From NCBI RefSeq assembly GCF_012275375.1, contig NZ_JAAZQJ010000009.1, positions 124,001-188,000 of the forward strand: a stretch of DNA of 64,000 nt, in the 5' to 3' direction. Below are positions 16,209 to 25,528 of this stretch, one piece after another. The notes under the pieces are model-generated. The model searched no databases. It was not told the origin of the DNA and worked only from the letters and a program-made list of their open reading frames with translations. This DNA is from Dyella sp. SG609 (lineage in GTDB: Bacteria; Pseudomonadota; Gammaproteobacteria; Xanthomonadales; Rhodanobacteraceae). Each line of letters starts with the position of its first letter. The first letter of the stretch is position 1. The translations under genes and the position numbers were made by a program.

Positions 16209-18980
16209 TCAATACTTCAACCGGAGGTTGAGGTAGTACTGGCGTCCGTTGACGTAGAAGGCGTACGGCTGATTACCGATGCCCGCGACGTTGGTGTAGT
16301 ACTTGATCTTGGGATTATTGAGGTTCATCGCGTCGAACGACAGCGAGGCCCAATCGTTGATCTTGTAGCCCAGGGACAGCGCGAGATTGCCGAGGCCCGA
16401 CTGGTAGTACGTGTCGGTGCGGCTGACGCCGGCGAAGAACGACGAACGGTAGGTATAGCTCAGGCGAGCATTGAAGCGCTCGTTCTCGAAGTAACCGGAA
16501 ACGTTGTAGGTATTCTCCGAGGTGCCCTGCAGCGGCTTGCCCGTGGAGGTGCTGCCGTCGGCATAGGTGTAGTTGGCCGCCACGCCGAAGTTTTCGCCGA
16601 TGGGCTGCGTGTAAGCCAGTTCGATACCGCTGATATGGCCGTCCACGTTCACTGGCACGCTGACCAGATAAGTGTTGAACACATCCTGGCCGCTGTTGTT
16701 GCTCGCGTTCTGGTCCTTGTAGGTGCGGCTGACCGGACCGAAGTTCACGTAGTCCTTCAGATCCATGTAATACGCACCGGCCGACAGCAGGCCGCGTGGC
16801 GTGAAGTACCACTCCAGCGCCGCGTCGAAGTTGGTGGAGACGATCGGCTTGAGCTGCGGATTGCCGCCGCTACCGGTATGGGTCAGGTCGTCCAGCGACA
16901 CCGAGCCCGCCAGCGCGGAGTAATCCGGCCGCGTCATGGTCTGCGACGCCGCGAGGCGGCCGATCAGATCGTCGGTGAAGCTGTACTTGAAGTTGGCGCT
17001 CGGCAGGAACTTGCTATACGTGTGGTCGTACTTGCTCTTGTAGTAGGCGCCGAATGCCGAGCCCGTGATCGGGCCCGCCACGGTGTACTGCTCAGGATTG
17101 CTGGTGTTGTAGTTGATGTTCTCTTCGGTGCGCACCCAGCGGCCGCCGATGTTGCCGCTCCAGCGCTCGCCGTTGAAGTTGGCCTGCAGGTAGGCCGCCG
17201 TGACCTTTTCCTTCACCTTGTAGATGTTCTGCCAGTTGAAGCGCGCCACCGGGTCGCGATTGGCGAACTGGCGGTCGATCTGGGCGAGCTGGCCCGGCGT
17301 GTAGTACCAGATGTTGCCGGGTACGCTGCCGCCAAGATCGCTGGTGAAGTCGCTCGGATAGTTGGCATGGCCGGCCGGATAGTTGGCGGGGTTCTGCCAG
17401 TCGGTGGCGAAGTTCGGGCCCTGGCCGATGTCGCTCTTGTTCTGACGGGTGTGGTCCGAATAGCGCGCACCGAAGTCCAGCGAGGACAGTACGCCGCGGT
17501 CCAACGCCCATTCGCCGTCGCCGCCGATCCAGTTCTCCTTGTCGGTGACCTCAATGGCCTGATCGCCGAAGATCCAGCCGTCCTGCGGACGGATACCTGA
17601 AGGCGTGCTGTTGTCGCCGCCCAGCGACCAGCTGGCCGGATGATCGAGTCCGCTCATTGCCCACGAAGCGCCACCGCCGCCGCCCGTACCCAGCTCGAGC
17701 ACATCCTGGGTGGGACTGCTGCCCTTGCCCTTGGTGGTGCCGACCTGTCCCTTGAAGGTGAGCGACTGGGTCGCGCGCCATTCGCCGTCCAGGGTGACGT
17801 AGCGCGACTGTGAAGCCGCGCCCGGGCGGGAAATCTGGTCGTAGACGCCCCACGAGGTGTTGGTGCACGGCGTGGCGCCGCACATCACGCTGGGATCGGT
17901 CACCTTCGGATAGACGGCGTTGGTGATCACGCCGTTCTTCACCGAGTAGCTGCTGGGCACCAGATACGGCGCGAAATGGCTGCTCCACAGCATGTAGTTG
18001 CGGTTGTAGTTGTCCGCTTCGAGCTTCGAATAGAAGCCGCTCAAATTCAGCGTGACGGTGTCGCTGGGCTTGAATTCCAGGTCGATCACGCCGCCCTTGC
18101 GTTCACGCTGCTGCGTGAAGAGCGTGGCGCCGAGCAGGTTCGGGTATGACAGGCCGGCGAGCTTCGGATCGGCCACGGCAGCCGGGTCGGTGGCGGCGAT
18201 CTTGCCGTAGCCGCCCACCACTTCCTGGCCGTTGCGCTGCAGGCTGCGCTTCTCGTAGAAGCCCTGCACCATCACGCCGAAGGTGTTGTCGTTGTTCTTC
18301 CAGTTGAACAGGCCGCTGAACTGCGGCTTGGTATCGCTGGGCAGGTCCGAATAGACGCCGCCAATGGAAGCTTCCGCGGTGAGCTGCTTGGCGAACTCCA
18401 GCGGCTTGCGCGTGATGATGTCTACCGAGCCGGCGCTGCCGCCCTCGACGATCTTCGCCTCGGAGCTCTTGTGCACTACCACCTGGCTGACGATTTCGGA
18501 CGGCAGCAGGCTGTAGCTCACACTGCGTCCCACCGTCTGCACCTGGCTCAGCACGAACCAATCGCCGGTGCCCACGGTGTGTCCGTTGACCAGAGTCTGG
18601 GTCATGCTGGGATTGGTGCCGCGCAGGCTGACGCGGTCGGCTTCATCGAAGCCGCCCTCGCTGGCGCTTGACGAGCTGATGTTCACGCCGGGCAGGCGCT
18701 GTAGCGTGTCGGCCACATTCTTGGCCGGCAGCTTGCCCACGTCCTCGGCGGTGATGACGTCGACATGCGAGTCGGCGTACTTCTTGAATTCGATCGATTC
18801 TGCTTCGGTGTCGCGGATGCCGGTGACCACGACCGTGCCCAGCTCCTTGGCTTTGTTCTTGTCGGCACGGTTCTGCGTGGTGCCGGCATTGCTGGTCTGG
18901 GCATCCTGCGCGAAGGCGGCGCCGGAAAGACAGAGTCCGGCGATGATGCTGGCGGCTAGTAGCGTCTTGCGGTGTGACAT
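16209..18980 (-). CDS. TonB-dependent receptor, NagA/Caulobacter-Xanthomonas type
   Basis: A 923-residue outer-membrane receptor of the large class (TIGR01782-like) that imports oligosaccharides in Xanthomonas and Caulobacter. Signal peptide 1-24 (ending GAAFA). A TonB-box-like LGTVVVTGI lies at about residues 47-55. The plug contains ITAEDVGKLPAKNVADTLQRLPG and VNISSSSASEG, and the barrel ends ...YYLNLRLKY. Gene order kinase - receptor - hexosaminidase - nagX on one strand, and a GlcNAc catabolic operon opposite, make GlcNAc or chitooligosaccharide the likely substrate (inference). A good GGAGG precedes the ATG at 18980. Confidence 0.92.
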   Translation of the reverse strand: MSHRKTLLAASIIAGLCLSGAAFAQDAQTSNAGTTQNRADKNKAKELGTVVVTGIRDTEAESIEFKKYADSHVDVITAEDVGKLPAKNVADTLQRLPGVNISSSSASEGGFDEADRVSLRGTNPSMTQTLVNGHTVGTGDWFVLSQVQTVGRSVSYSLLPSEIVSQVVVHKSSEAKIVEGGSAGSVDIITRKPLEFAKQLTAEASIGGVYSDLPSDTKPQFSGLFNWKNNDNTFGVMVQGFYEKRSLQRNGQEVVGGYGKIAATDPAAVADPKLAGLSYPNLLGATLFTQQRERKGGVIDLEFKPSDTVTLNLSGFYSKLEADNYNRNYMLWSSHFAPYLVPSSYSVKNGVITNAVYPKVTDPSVMCGATPCTNTSWGVYDQISRPGAASQSRYVTLDGEWRATQSLTFKGQVGTTKGKGSSPTQDVLELGTGGGGGASWAMSGLDHPASWSLGGDNSTPSGIRPQDGWIFGDQAIEVTDKENWIGGDGEWALDRGVLSSLDFGARYSDHTRQNKSDIGQGPNFATDWQNPANYPAGHANYPSDFTSDLGGSVPGNIWYYTPGQLAQIDRQFANRDPVARFNWQNIYKVKEKVTAAYLQANFNGERWSGNIGGRWVRTEENINYNTSNPEQYTVAGPITGSAFGAYYKSKYDHTYSKFLPSANFKYSFTDDLIGRLAASQTMTRPDYSALAGSVSLDDLTHTGSGGNPQLKPIVSTNFDAALEWYFTPRGLLSAGAYYMDLKDYVNFGPVSRTYKDQNASNNSGQDVFNTYLVSVPVNVDGHISGIELAYTQPIGENFGVAANYTYADGSTSTGKPLQGTSENTYNVSGYFENERFNARLSYTYRSSFFAGVSRTDTYYQSGLGNLALSLGYKINDWASLSFDAMNLNNPKIKYYTNVAGIGNQPYAFYVNGRQYYLNLRLKY

Positions 18981-19078
18981 GGTTTCCTCCCCTCAAAGGA
19001 TCGCTGGTGCGGATGCAATGGCGACGTCGATATCCGCTAGGCGGTAACAGGGCTCGCGCCCGGTGGTTGCTACGCTGA

Positions 19079-20140
19079 CTACGATGGCTGTGTTGCTGCG
19101 CTTTCCGGCGGATGCATGCTGCTGCCGTCCAGGTACATGCCAGCCGCGCCGATGACGCCGAGCTGGCCGTGTTCCATCAGGCGCACGGGCACTTGCTGCA
19201 AGAAGGCCCGCATCACGCCCTTGTTGAAGAAGCGCTCGCGGAAGGTGCTGGCCAGCAGCACTTCGCGGATCTGCGGCAGGATGCCGCCGGCGAGAAACAC
19301 GCCGCCGCGCGCGCCGTAGAGCAGGGTGAGATCGCCGACGAAGCTGCCGAGCAGGCCGCAGAACACGTCCAGCGCTTCCACCGCCGCGGCATCGCTGCGC
19401 TCCAGCGCGGCGCGGGTGATGTCGCTGGGCTTGGCCAGCACCGGCGTTTCGGCGCGCAGCACGCACAGCGCGCGGTAGAGATTGAGCAGGCCGGGGCCGG
19501 ACAGCGCGTGTTCGAACGACACGTACGGACGCTCGCCCGACAGCACGCGCAGGATCTCGATCTCGCGCTCGTTGCCCGGCGACAGGGCGATCTGCCCAGC
19601 TTCGGTCGGCAGCACCGTGGCGTGCGGCTTGCCCGGCAGCAGCACCGCCGAACCCAGGCCGGTGCCCGGGCCCATCACCAGCACGGGGCCGGCGCCGCCG
19701 GGCGTCTGCGCCTCGATCACCGGCGTGGTGTCGGCCTGCACCAGGAACTGGGTGGCATAGGCCACCGCCTCGAAATCGTTGACCACCGCCAGCTGCTGGA
19801 TGCCTAAGCTGTCGCGGATGTCGCGGATGGACACCGGCCAGGGCAGGTTGTCGTTGACGATGGCATCGCCCAGCACGTAGCCGGCGCTGGCCACGGCGCA
19901 CTGGTCCACGTGCACGGTGCCGCCGAGCTGGCTGACGAAATCCTTGAGCACGGCGGTGAGACTGGGCCATTCGGCGCAGGCGTAGCGGTGGTACTGCAGC
20001 ACGGTCACCGGCCGCGCGCCGTCCGGGCGCTGGCTGACCAGCCCGATCCGCGCATGGGTGCCGCCGACATCCGCCGCCAGGAAAAGCGCGCCCTGCGAGG
20101 CACCCTTCAGCCCGACGCCCTGGTTGGCCAGTTCCGCCAC
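19079..20140 (-). CDS. nagK: Glucokinase-family sugar kinase, probable N-acetylglucosamine kinase
   Basis: A 353-residue ATP-dependent hexokinase of the bacterial glucokinase (Glk) fold. Visible motifs: the phosphate-binding AADVGGTHARIGLV (Asp24), VNDFEAVAYA, the adenosine-binding VMGPGTGLGSAVLL, TEAGQIALSP in place of the more usual EGGH, and a C-terminal FLAGGILP. In Xanthomonas, Glk-family NagK enzymes phosphorylate GlcNAc. The location between a GlcNAc-type receptor and the divergent nagP operon supports that role, but plain glucokinase activity cannot be excluded. Its promoter probably carries the operator at 20230-20243. Confidence 0.85.
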   Translation of the reverse strand: MAELANQGVGLKGASQGALFLAADVGGTHARIGLVSQRPDGARPVTVLQYHRYACAEWPSLTAVLKDFVSQLGGTVHVDQCAVASAGYVLGDAIVNDNLPWPVSIRDIRDSLGIQQLAVVNDFEAVAYATQFLVQADTTPVIEAQTPGGAGPVLVMGPGTGLGSAVLLPGKPHATVLPTEAGQIALSPGNEREIEILRVLSGERPYVSFEHALSGPGLLNLYRALCVLRAETPVLAKPSDITRAALERSDAAAVEALDVFCGLLGSFVGDLTLLYGARGGVFLAGGILPQIREVLLASTFRERFFNKGVMRAFLQQVPVRLMEHGQLGVIGAAGMYLDGSSMHPPESAATQPS

Positions 20141-20214
20141 AAGCCCCTCCCCGTTTCACGATCGACGCGGTCACGCCGACGTCATGCTGTTGTCACAGCC
20201 CCCGATGGAGGCGG

Positions 20215-20244
20215 AATATGGGAGCGCGATGACAACGTTGTCAA
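20215..20244 (-). promoter_or_regulatory. Kinase promoter with palindromic LacI-type operator
   Basis: Reading the minus strand, a TTGACA -35 (20244-20239) and a CATATT -10 (20220-20215) are 18 nt apart. The perfect 14-bp palindrome TGACAACGTTGTCA (20230-20243) overlaps the -35, a typical repressor position. The same 12 bases occur over the -35 of the divergent permease gene, which points to a shared regulator, most simply the LacI protein at 21913-23076. A weaker half-site-like palindrome (GCTGTTGTCACAGC, 20186-20199) lies closer to the gene. Confidence 0.7.
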
Positions 20245-20463
20245 CAGGTCGAATTTCCTAGACCCGCAAAGACGTTTCCGCGACGCAGCAAACACTTCGC
20301 CATAACGCAGGTGACGGCAATGCCAAAAGCCCGCCGATCCGCATGGTTGCGCCACTTAGCACGGTTTTTGCCGGATCCGGAACGGCCATGCCGCGGCGCG
20401 CCATGGCCGGGCGGACAGGGGGATGACCCGGGCTGCCCCGCCCTGGCCGGCCGGGAACGCCGA

Positions 20464-20493
20464 TTGACAACGTTGCTAGTTAGCGCCGATAAA
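20464..20493 (+). promoter_or_regulatory. nagP promoter with overlapping operator
   Basis: A perfect TTGACA -35 (20464-20469) and a GATAAA -10-like hexamer (20488-20493) are 18 nt apart. TGACAACGTTGCTA (20465-20478) overlaps the -35 and matches 12 of 14 bases of the palindrome in front of the kinase. Repression of both divergent transcripts by one LacI-type regulator is the simplest reading. Confidence 0.7.
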
Positions 20494-20557
20494 ACGAGCG
20501 GGAGGCGACGCGGCCCGCGGGCTGTCGTCGGCATCGGCACATTCGGGGAGTCACTAC

Positions 20558-21850
20558 ATGTCGTCCACAACGCTAGCTACCGGCGATACGCACGCCCAGG
20601 CCTCCGGCCTGGTGCCGATGCTGATCATCGGCCTTCTGTTCTTCATCTTCGGCTTCGTCACCTGGCTCAACGGGCCGCTGATCACCTTCGTCAAGCTGGC
20701 GTTTTCCCTGGACGACGTGAACGCCTTCCTGGTGCCGATGGTGTTCTATTGCTCGTACTTCTTCCTCGCCCTGCCCTCGTCCGCGGTGCTCAAGCGCACC
20801 GGCATGAAGAAGGGCATGGCGCTGGGCCTGTTCGTGATGGCGGTCGGCGCGGTGCTGTTCGGCCAGTTCGTGTCGATGCGCGTGTACGGCGGCGCGCTCT
20901 CGGGCCTGTTCGTGATCGGCGCGGGCCTGGCCCTGCTGCAGACGGCGTCCAATCCGTACATCAGCATCCTGGGTCCGATCGACAGCGCCGCGCAGCGCAT
21001 CGCCTTCATGGGCATCTGCAACAAGATCGCCGGCGCGCTGGCGCCGTTCGTATTCGGCTGGCTGGTGCTGAGCGGCATCGACACCTTCGACCAGCAGGTC
21101 AAGGCCGCGCCGACGCCGGAAGCGCGCGAAGCGCTGCTCAACACCTTCGCCGCCAAGGTGCACATGCCCTACATGGCGATGGCCGGCCTGCTGGTGGTGC
21201 TGGCGGTGTGGGTGCTGCGCTCGCCGCTGCCGGAGATCAAGCCGTCGGGCGCCAACAGCGAGACGGAAATCGGCCACGCCAAGGGCAACCTGCTGAGCTT
21301 CCCGCACCTGTGGCTGGGCGTGCTGTGCCTGTTCCTCTACGTGGGCGTGGAAGTGATGGCGGGCGACGCCATCGGCACCTACGGCCAGGGCCTGGGCCTG
21401 CCGCTGGACGCCACCAAGCATTTCACCTCGTACACGCTGATCGCCATGCTGGCCGGCTACCTGGCCGGCCTGGTGCTGATCCCCAAGATCATTTCGCAGC
21501 AGAGCTACCTTGCCGTGTCGGCCGTGCTCGGCGCGATCTTCACCATCGGCGCCTGGCTCACCACCGGCTATACCTCGGTGGGTTTCGTGGCCGCGCTGGG
21601 CTTTGCCAACGCCATGATGTGGCCGGCGATCTTCCCGCTGGCGATCAAGGGCCTTGGCCGCTGGACCGAGGCCGGCTCGGCGCTGCTGATCATGGCGATC
21701 GTCGGCGGCGCGCTGGTGCCGCAGGCCTTCGTGCACCTGAAGCAGCACTACGACTTCCAGCTGGTCTTCATGCTGCTGATGGTGCCCTGCTACCTGTACA
21801 TCCTGTTCTACGGACTGCGCGGGCACCGCGTGGGCCAGCACGTGCCGTGA
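20558..21850 (+). CDS. nagP: MFS N-acetylglucosamine/sugar permease
   Basis: A 430-residue inner-membrane transporter of the FucP/NagP branch of the major facilitator superfamily, with about 12 hydrophobic segments. Family signatures are clear: LIIGLLFFIFGFVTWLNGPL near the start, FLVPMVFYCSYFFLALPSS, QTASNPYIS and the loop EVMAGDAIGTYG. NagP proteins bring GlcNAc across the inner membrane by proton symport. It is the first gene of the operon nagP-lacI-nagB-nagA, preceded by GGGGAG as ribosome-binding site. Confidence 0.92.
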   Translation: MSSTTLATGDTHAQASGLVPMLIIGLLFFIFGFVTWLNGPLITFVKLAFSLDDVNAFLVPMVFYCSYFFLALPSSAVLKRTGMKKGMALGLFVMAVGAVLFGQFVSMRVYGGALSGLFVIGAGLALLQTASNPYISILGPIDSAAQRIAFMGICNKIAGALAPFVFGWLVLSGIDTFDQQVKAAPTPEAREALLNTFAAKVHMPYMAMAGLLVVLAVWVLRSPLPEIKPSGANSETEIGHAKGNLLSFPHLWLGVLCLFLYVGVEVMAGDAIGTYGQGLGLPLDATKHFTSYTLIAMLAGYLAGLVLIPKIISQQSYLAVSAVLGAIFTIGAWLTTGYTSVGFVAALGFANAMMWPAIFPLAIKGLGRWTEAGSALLIMAIVGGALVPQAFVHLKQHYDFQLVFMLLMVPCYLYILFYGLRGHRVGQHVP

Positions 21851-21912
21851 GGTAAGTCAGGCGGGGCCGTTGTCACGGCCGTGCCATCCTCGCTGCAACT
21901 TGCTGGGCTACG

Positions 21913-23076
21913 ATGCCCGTCCTGTTTCCCCCGGAGTCTCCCGCGTTGCGCAACCCCACCATCAAGGACGTCGCCAAGTCGTCCGGCGTCTCGCTGAAGA
22001 CGGTCTCCCGCGTGATCAACCGCGAGGCCTCGGTGCGTGCCGACACGCGCGAAAAGGTGGAGCGGACGATCCAGGCGCTCGGCTACCAGCCCAATCCTTC
22101 CGCGCGCGGCCTGCGCAGCACGCATGCGTATGCGATCGGGCTGGTCTACGACAACCCCAACGCGCACTACGTGATCAGCATGCAGGAAGGCGTGCTGTCG
22201 GCCTGCCGCGAACGCGGCTTCGGCCTGCAGATCCACCCTTGCGATTCCTCCTCGCCCGGCCTGGAACAGGAACTGTGCGCCCTGGTGGAACGCAACCGCC
22301 TGGCCGGCCTGGTGCTGGCGCCGCCGATGTCCGAGCAGCATGAGCTGGTGAGCGCGCTGTCGGCGCAGGGCATCGACTTCGTGCGCATCATTTCCTCGCG
22401 CGACGACCCGCACGACGGCTCGCCCTGCGTCTACGTGGACGACCGCAGCGCGGCCTATGCCATCACCGAGCATCTGATCCAGCTCGGCCACAAGCGCATC
22501 GGCTTCCTGTGGGGCGAGCCGCATCACCGTTCCAGCCCCGAGCGCTACCAGGGCTATGCCGACGCGCTGAAGGACTACGGCGTGGTGCAGGACCCGAAAC
22601 TGGTGCTGCCCGGCCGCTACGCATTCGACGACGGCTTCCGCGGCGCGCGCAACCTGCTGGCGCTGGACGATCCGCCCACCGCGATCTTCGGCAGCAACGA
22701 CGAGATCGCCGCCGGCGTGCTCGCCGCGGCGCGCTCCAGCGGGCTGGACGTGCCGTGGGATCTGTCCATCGCCGGCTTCGAGGACAGCCCGTTCTCCAAG
22801 CAGGCCTGGCCGGCGCTGACCACCGCGCGCCAGTCCACCCGCGAGATCGGCCGCCACGCCGCGCTGCATCTGATGGCCGACCTGCAGCGCGAGAACGGCG
22901 ACGCCGTCGCCGAGCCGCCGAACGAATGCTTCATCCCCGAGCTGGTGGTGCGCGGCTCGACCGCGCCGCCGAAGAACAACACCCCGAAGCACGCATCCAG
23001 GAATGCTCCCGCCAAGAGCGCCTCCGCCAAGAACACCTCCCCCAAGAGCGGCACGCGCCCGACCCGCAAGGCTTGA
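21913..23076 (+). CDS. nagR: LacI-family repressor with basic C-terminal tail
   Basis: A 387-residue LacI/GalR regulator, probably the GlcNAc-responsive repressor of this cluster. The HTH (TIKDVAKSSGVSLKTVSRVIN) begins about residue 16; a TTG at 21943 could be the true start, removing ten residues. The hinge ALGYQPNPSARGLRS and the periplasmic-binding-like core follow. After the usual LacI end (ELVVRGSTAPP, about residue 350) there is an unusual ~35-residue tail rich in Lys, Ala, Ser, Thr and Pro, with repeated AKSASAKNTSPKS-like blocks, resembling a histone-H1-like DNA-binding tail. The candidate operators are at 20230 and 20465. Confidence 0.9.
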   Translation: MPVLFPPESPALRNPTIKDVAKSSGVSLKTVSRVINREASVRADTREKVERTIQALGYQPNPSARGLRSTHAYAIGLVYDNPNAHYVISMQEGVLSACRERGFGLQIHPCDSSSPGLEQELCALVERNRLAGLVLAPPMSEQHELVSALSAQGIDFVRIISSRDDPHDGSPCVYVDDRSAAYAITEHLIQLGHKRIGFLWGEPHHRSSPERYQGYADALKDYGVVQDPKLVLPGRYAFDDGFRGARNLLALDDPPTAIFGSNDEIAAGVLAAARSSGLDVPWDLSIAGFEDSPFSKQAWPALTTARQSTREIGRHAALHLMADLQRENGDAVAEPPNECFIPELVVRGSTAPPKNNTPKHASRNAPAKSASAKNTSPKSGTRPTRKA

Positions 23077-23113
23077 CGCGCCGCCGCTGCACGCATCACC
23101 GAGAACGCCATCC

Positions 23114-24148
23114 ATGAAGCAAGCCAGCGACACCCTGATGTACCGCGAGGCCCACGAGGCCGCCGACGTGGTCGAGCGCCAGCTCGCCGCCAATGCCGGC
23201 GTGCTCAAGGCCCTGGGCGAACGCCTGCGCGCCGAGCCGCCGCGGTTCATCGTCACCTGCGCACGCGGCAGCTCCGATCATGCGGCGGCGTATGCCAAGT
23301 ACGTGTTCGAGACGCGGCTGGGCCTGCTCACGGCCTCGGCCTCGCCGTCGGTCGCCTCGATCTACGACGCCGACCTGAAGCTGGACGGCGCGCTGTTCCT
23401 GGCCATCTCGCAGTCCGGCAAGAGCCCCGACCTGCTGCGCAGCGCGCAGGCGGCGAAGGATGCGGGCGCCCTGGTGGTGGCGATGGTGAACGTGGAGGAC
23501 TCGCCGCTGGCCGCGCTGGCCGACACGGTGATTCCGCTGCGCGCCGGCCCCGAAGTGAGCGTGGCGGCAACCAAGAGCTACCTCGCCACGCTGGCGGCGG
23601 TCCTGCAGCTGACCGCGCACTGGGGCAACGACGACACCTTGCACGCCGACGTGGCGCGCCTGCCGGCCGACCTGCGGCGCGGCTGGGACGCCGACTGGAG
23701 CGCGCTGGTCGACGGCCTGCGCGAGGCGCGCAACCTGTTCGTGGTCGGCCGCGGCTATGGCTTCGGGCCGGCGCTGGAAGCGGCGCTCAAGCTCAAGGAA
23801 ACCTGCGGCCTGCACGCCGAGGCGTTCAGCGCGGCGGAAGTGAAGCATGGCCCGATGGCGATCGTCGGCGCGGGTTTCCCGGTGCTGTTCTTCGCCCAGG
23901 GCGACGACACGCTGGACAGCACTCTGGCGGTGGCCGAGGAATTCCGTGCGCGCGGCGCGCGCGTGCTGGTGGCCAAGCCCGGCGCCAGCGGCCCGGACGC
24001 GCTGCCGCTGCCGGCCGGCATGGATTCGATCGTCACCCCGCTGCTGGCCGTGCAGAGCTTCTATCGCGCGGCCAGCGAATTGGCGCTGACGCGCGGCTTC
24101 GATCCGGACGTGCCGCCGCATCTGCGCAAGGTGACGGAGACGGTGTGA
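23114..24148 (+). CDS. nagB: SIS-domain glucosamine-6-phosphate deaminase
   Basis: A 344-residue cytosolic protein with two SIS domains, the NagB-II type that converts glucosamine-6-phosphate to fructose-6-phosphate and ammonia. The first SIS domain has CARGSSDHAAAYAKY and AISQSGKSPDLL; the second has VVGRGYGFGPALEAALKLKE and VKHGPMAIV. It lacks the glutaminase domain of GlmS. The ATG at 23114 is chosen because the frame before it is low-complexity Pro/Arg, out of phase with and partly inside the repressor gene. The stop overlaps the start of nagA (TGATG). Confidence 0.9.
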   Translation: MKQASDTLMYREAHEAADVVERQLAANAGVLKALGERLRAEPPRFIVTCARGSSDHAAAYAKYVFETRLGLLTASASPSVASIYDADLKLDGALFLAISQSGKSPDLLRSAQAAKDAGALVVAMVNVEDSPLAALADTVIPLRAGPEVSVAATKSYLATLAAVLQLTAHWGNDDTLHADVARLPADLRRGWDADWSALVDGLREARNLFVVGRGYGFGPALEAALKLKETCGLHAEAFSAAEVKHGPMAIVGAGFPVLFFAQGDDTLDSTLAVAEEFRARGARVLVAKPGASGPDALPLPAGMDSIVTPLLAVQSFYRAASELALTRGFDPDVPPHLRKVTETV

Positions 24149-25308
24149 TGAGCGCAGCGCAACCGCTTACCGCCCTGGTCAATGGCCGCGTGCTCGGCGA
24201 ACACGGCACGCGCAACGATCTCGCCGTGCTGCTGCGCGGCGGCCGCATCGAGGCGCTGGTGCCGGCGGGCGATGCTTCGCTTAGCTACGCCGAACGCCAC
24301 GACCTGCAGGGCCGCCTGTTGCTGCCCGGCTTTATCGACGTGCAGGTCAACGGCGGCGGCGGGCTGCTGTTCAACGCCGCGCCCACCGTCGAAACATTGC
24401 GCGGCATCGCCGCCGCGCACCGCCGGTTCGGCACCACCGGCATGCTGCCGACGCTGATCACCGACACCGCCGACGTGATGCACGCGGCGCTGGAAGCCGT
24501 GGACGCGGCCATCGCCGAAGGCGTGCCGGGCATTCTCGGCATCCATCTGGAAGGCCCGTTCCTGGCACCGGCGCGCAAAGGCATCCACGACGCCAACCTG
24601 TTCCGCCTGCCCGATGCGGCCGATATCGCCGATATCGCGCGCCGGCACCGCGGCGTGGTGATGATGACCCTGGCGCCGGAACGCGTGCCGCTGGAAACCA
24701 TCCGCCAGCTCAGCGCCGCCGGCGTGATCGTGGTGGCCGGCCATACCGCCGCCGACTACGCCACCACGCGCGCCGCGCTCGATGCCGGCGTCAGCGGCTT
24801 CACCCATCTGTACAACGCGATGACGCCGCTGGGCAGCCGCGAACCCGGCGTGGTCGGCGCGGCGCTGGACGATCCGCATAGCTGGTGCGGCCTGATCGTG
24901 GATCTGCACCACGTGCATCCGGCCAGCCTGCGCGTGGCCATCGCGGCCAAGGCGCGCGGCAAGAGCGTGCTGGTCACCGACGCCATGCCGCCGGTGGGCG
25001 CGGACGATCCCACCTACGTGCTCAACGGCCAGACTATCGTGGCCCGCGACGGCATCTGCCAGAGCGCCGACGGCGTGCTGGCCGGCTCGGCGCTGGACAT
25101 GGCCACCGGCGTACGCCACCTGGTCAACGCCGTAGGCCTGCCGCTGGCGGAAGCCTCGCGCATGGCCAGCGCGTATCCGGCCGCCTGGCTGGGGCTGGAG
25201 CGCGAGCTGGGCCGCATCGTGGCCGGGCAGCGCGCGGATTTCGCCGTGCTGGACGACGGCCTGGCCGTGCGGGAAACCTGGATCGGCGGCGTGCGCTACG
25301 CCGCTTAG
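24148..25308 (+). CDS. nagA: N-acetylglucosamine-6-phosphate deacetylase
   Basis: A 386-residue amidohydrolase that deacetylates GlcNAc-6-phosphate, the step before the SIS deaminase encoded just upstream. Motifs: PGFIDVQVNGGGG near residue 60, the metal-site HLEGPFLAPARKG (Glu135), a VVAGHTAADY stretch, GFTHLYNAM and the catalytic-Asp motif VTDAMPPVG. It starts at the ATG overlapping the nagB stop; a GTG one codon earlier is also in frame. It is the last gene of the operon and is followed by a family-2 repeat. Confidence 0.94.
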   Translation: MSAAQPLTALVNGRVLGEHGTRNDLAVLLRGGRIEALVPAGDASLSYAERHDLQGRLLLPGFIDVQVNGGGGLLFNAAPTVETLRGIAAAHRRFGTTGMLPTLITDTADVMHAALEAVDAAIAEGVPGILGIHLEGPFLAPARKGIHDANLFRLPDAADIADIARRHRGVVMMTLAPERVPLETIRQLSAAGVIVVAGHTAADYATTRAALDAGVSGFTHLYNAMTPLGSREPGVVGAALDDPHSWCGLIVDLHHVHPASLRVAIAAKARGKSVLVTDAMPPVGADDPTYVLNGQTIVARDGICQSADGVLAGSALDMATGVRHLVNAVGLPLAEASRMASAYPAAWLGLERELGRIVAGQRADFAVLDDGLAVRETWIGGVRYAA

Positions 25309-25311
25309 AGC

Positions 25312-25449
25312 CCCTCTCCCTCTGGGAGAGGCGTTGGGGTGAGGGTACGGGCGGAGCGCAAGGGTGATGTGCATCGCTTCGCCCGTACCCTCATCCGGCT
25401 GCCGCCACCTGCCTCGCTGCCCGCGTGCTCCCGGCGGGAGAAGGGTTCA
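25312..25449. repeat. Family-2 repeat after nagA
   Basis: Contains a small CCTCTCCCTCTGGGAGAGG hairpin next to the nagA stop, an inverted pair GAGGGTACGGGCG/CGCCCGTACCCTC, and the segment CATCCGGCTGCCGCCACCT that recurs at about 31695 and, reversed, at about 4560. It separates nagA from the next phosphodiesterase gene. Confidence 0.8.
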
Positions 25450-25528
25450 AGTCCCGGCGGCGACACCAAACTGCAACACCCTTTGCCCAGCATGGCCGGC
25501 TCGCTCCTCCCATCGACCGAGGTCTCGC

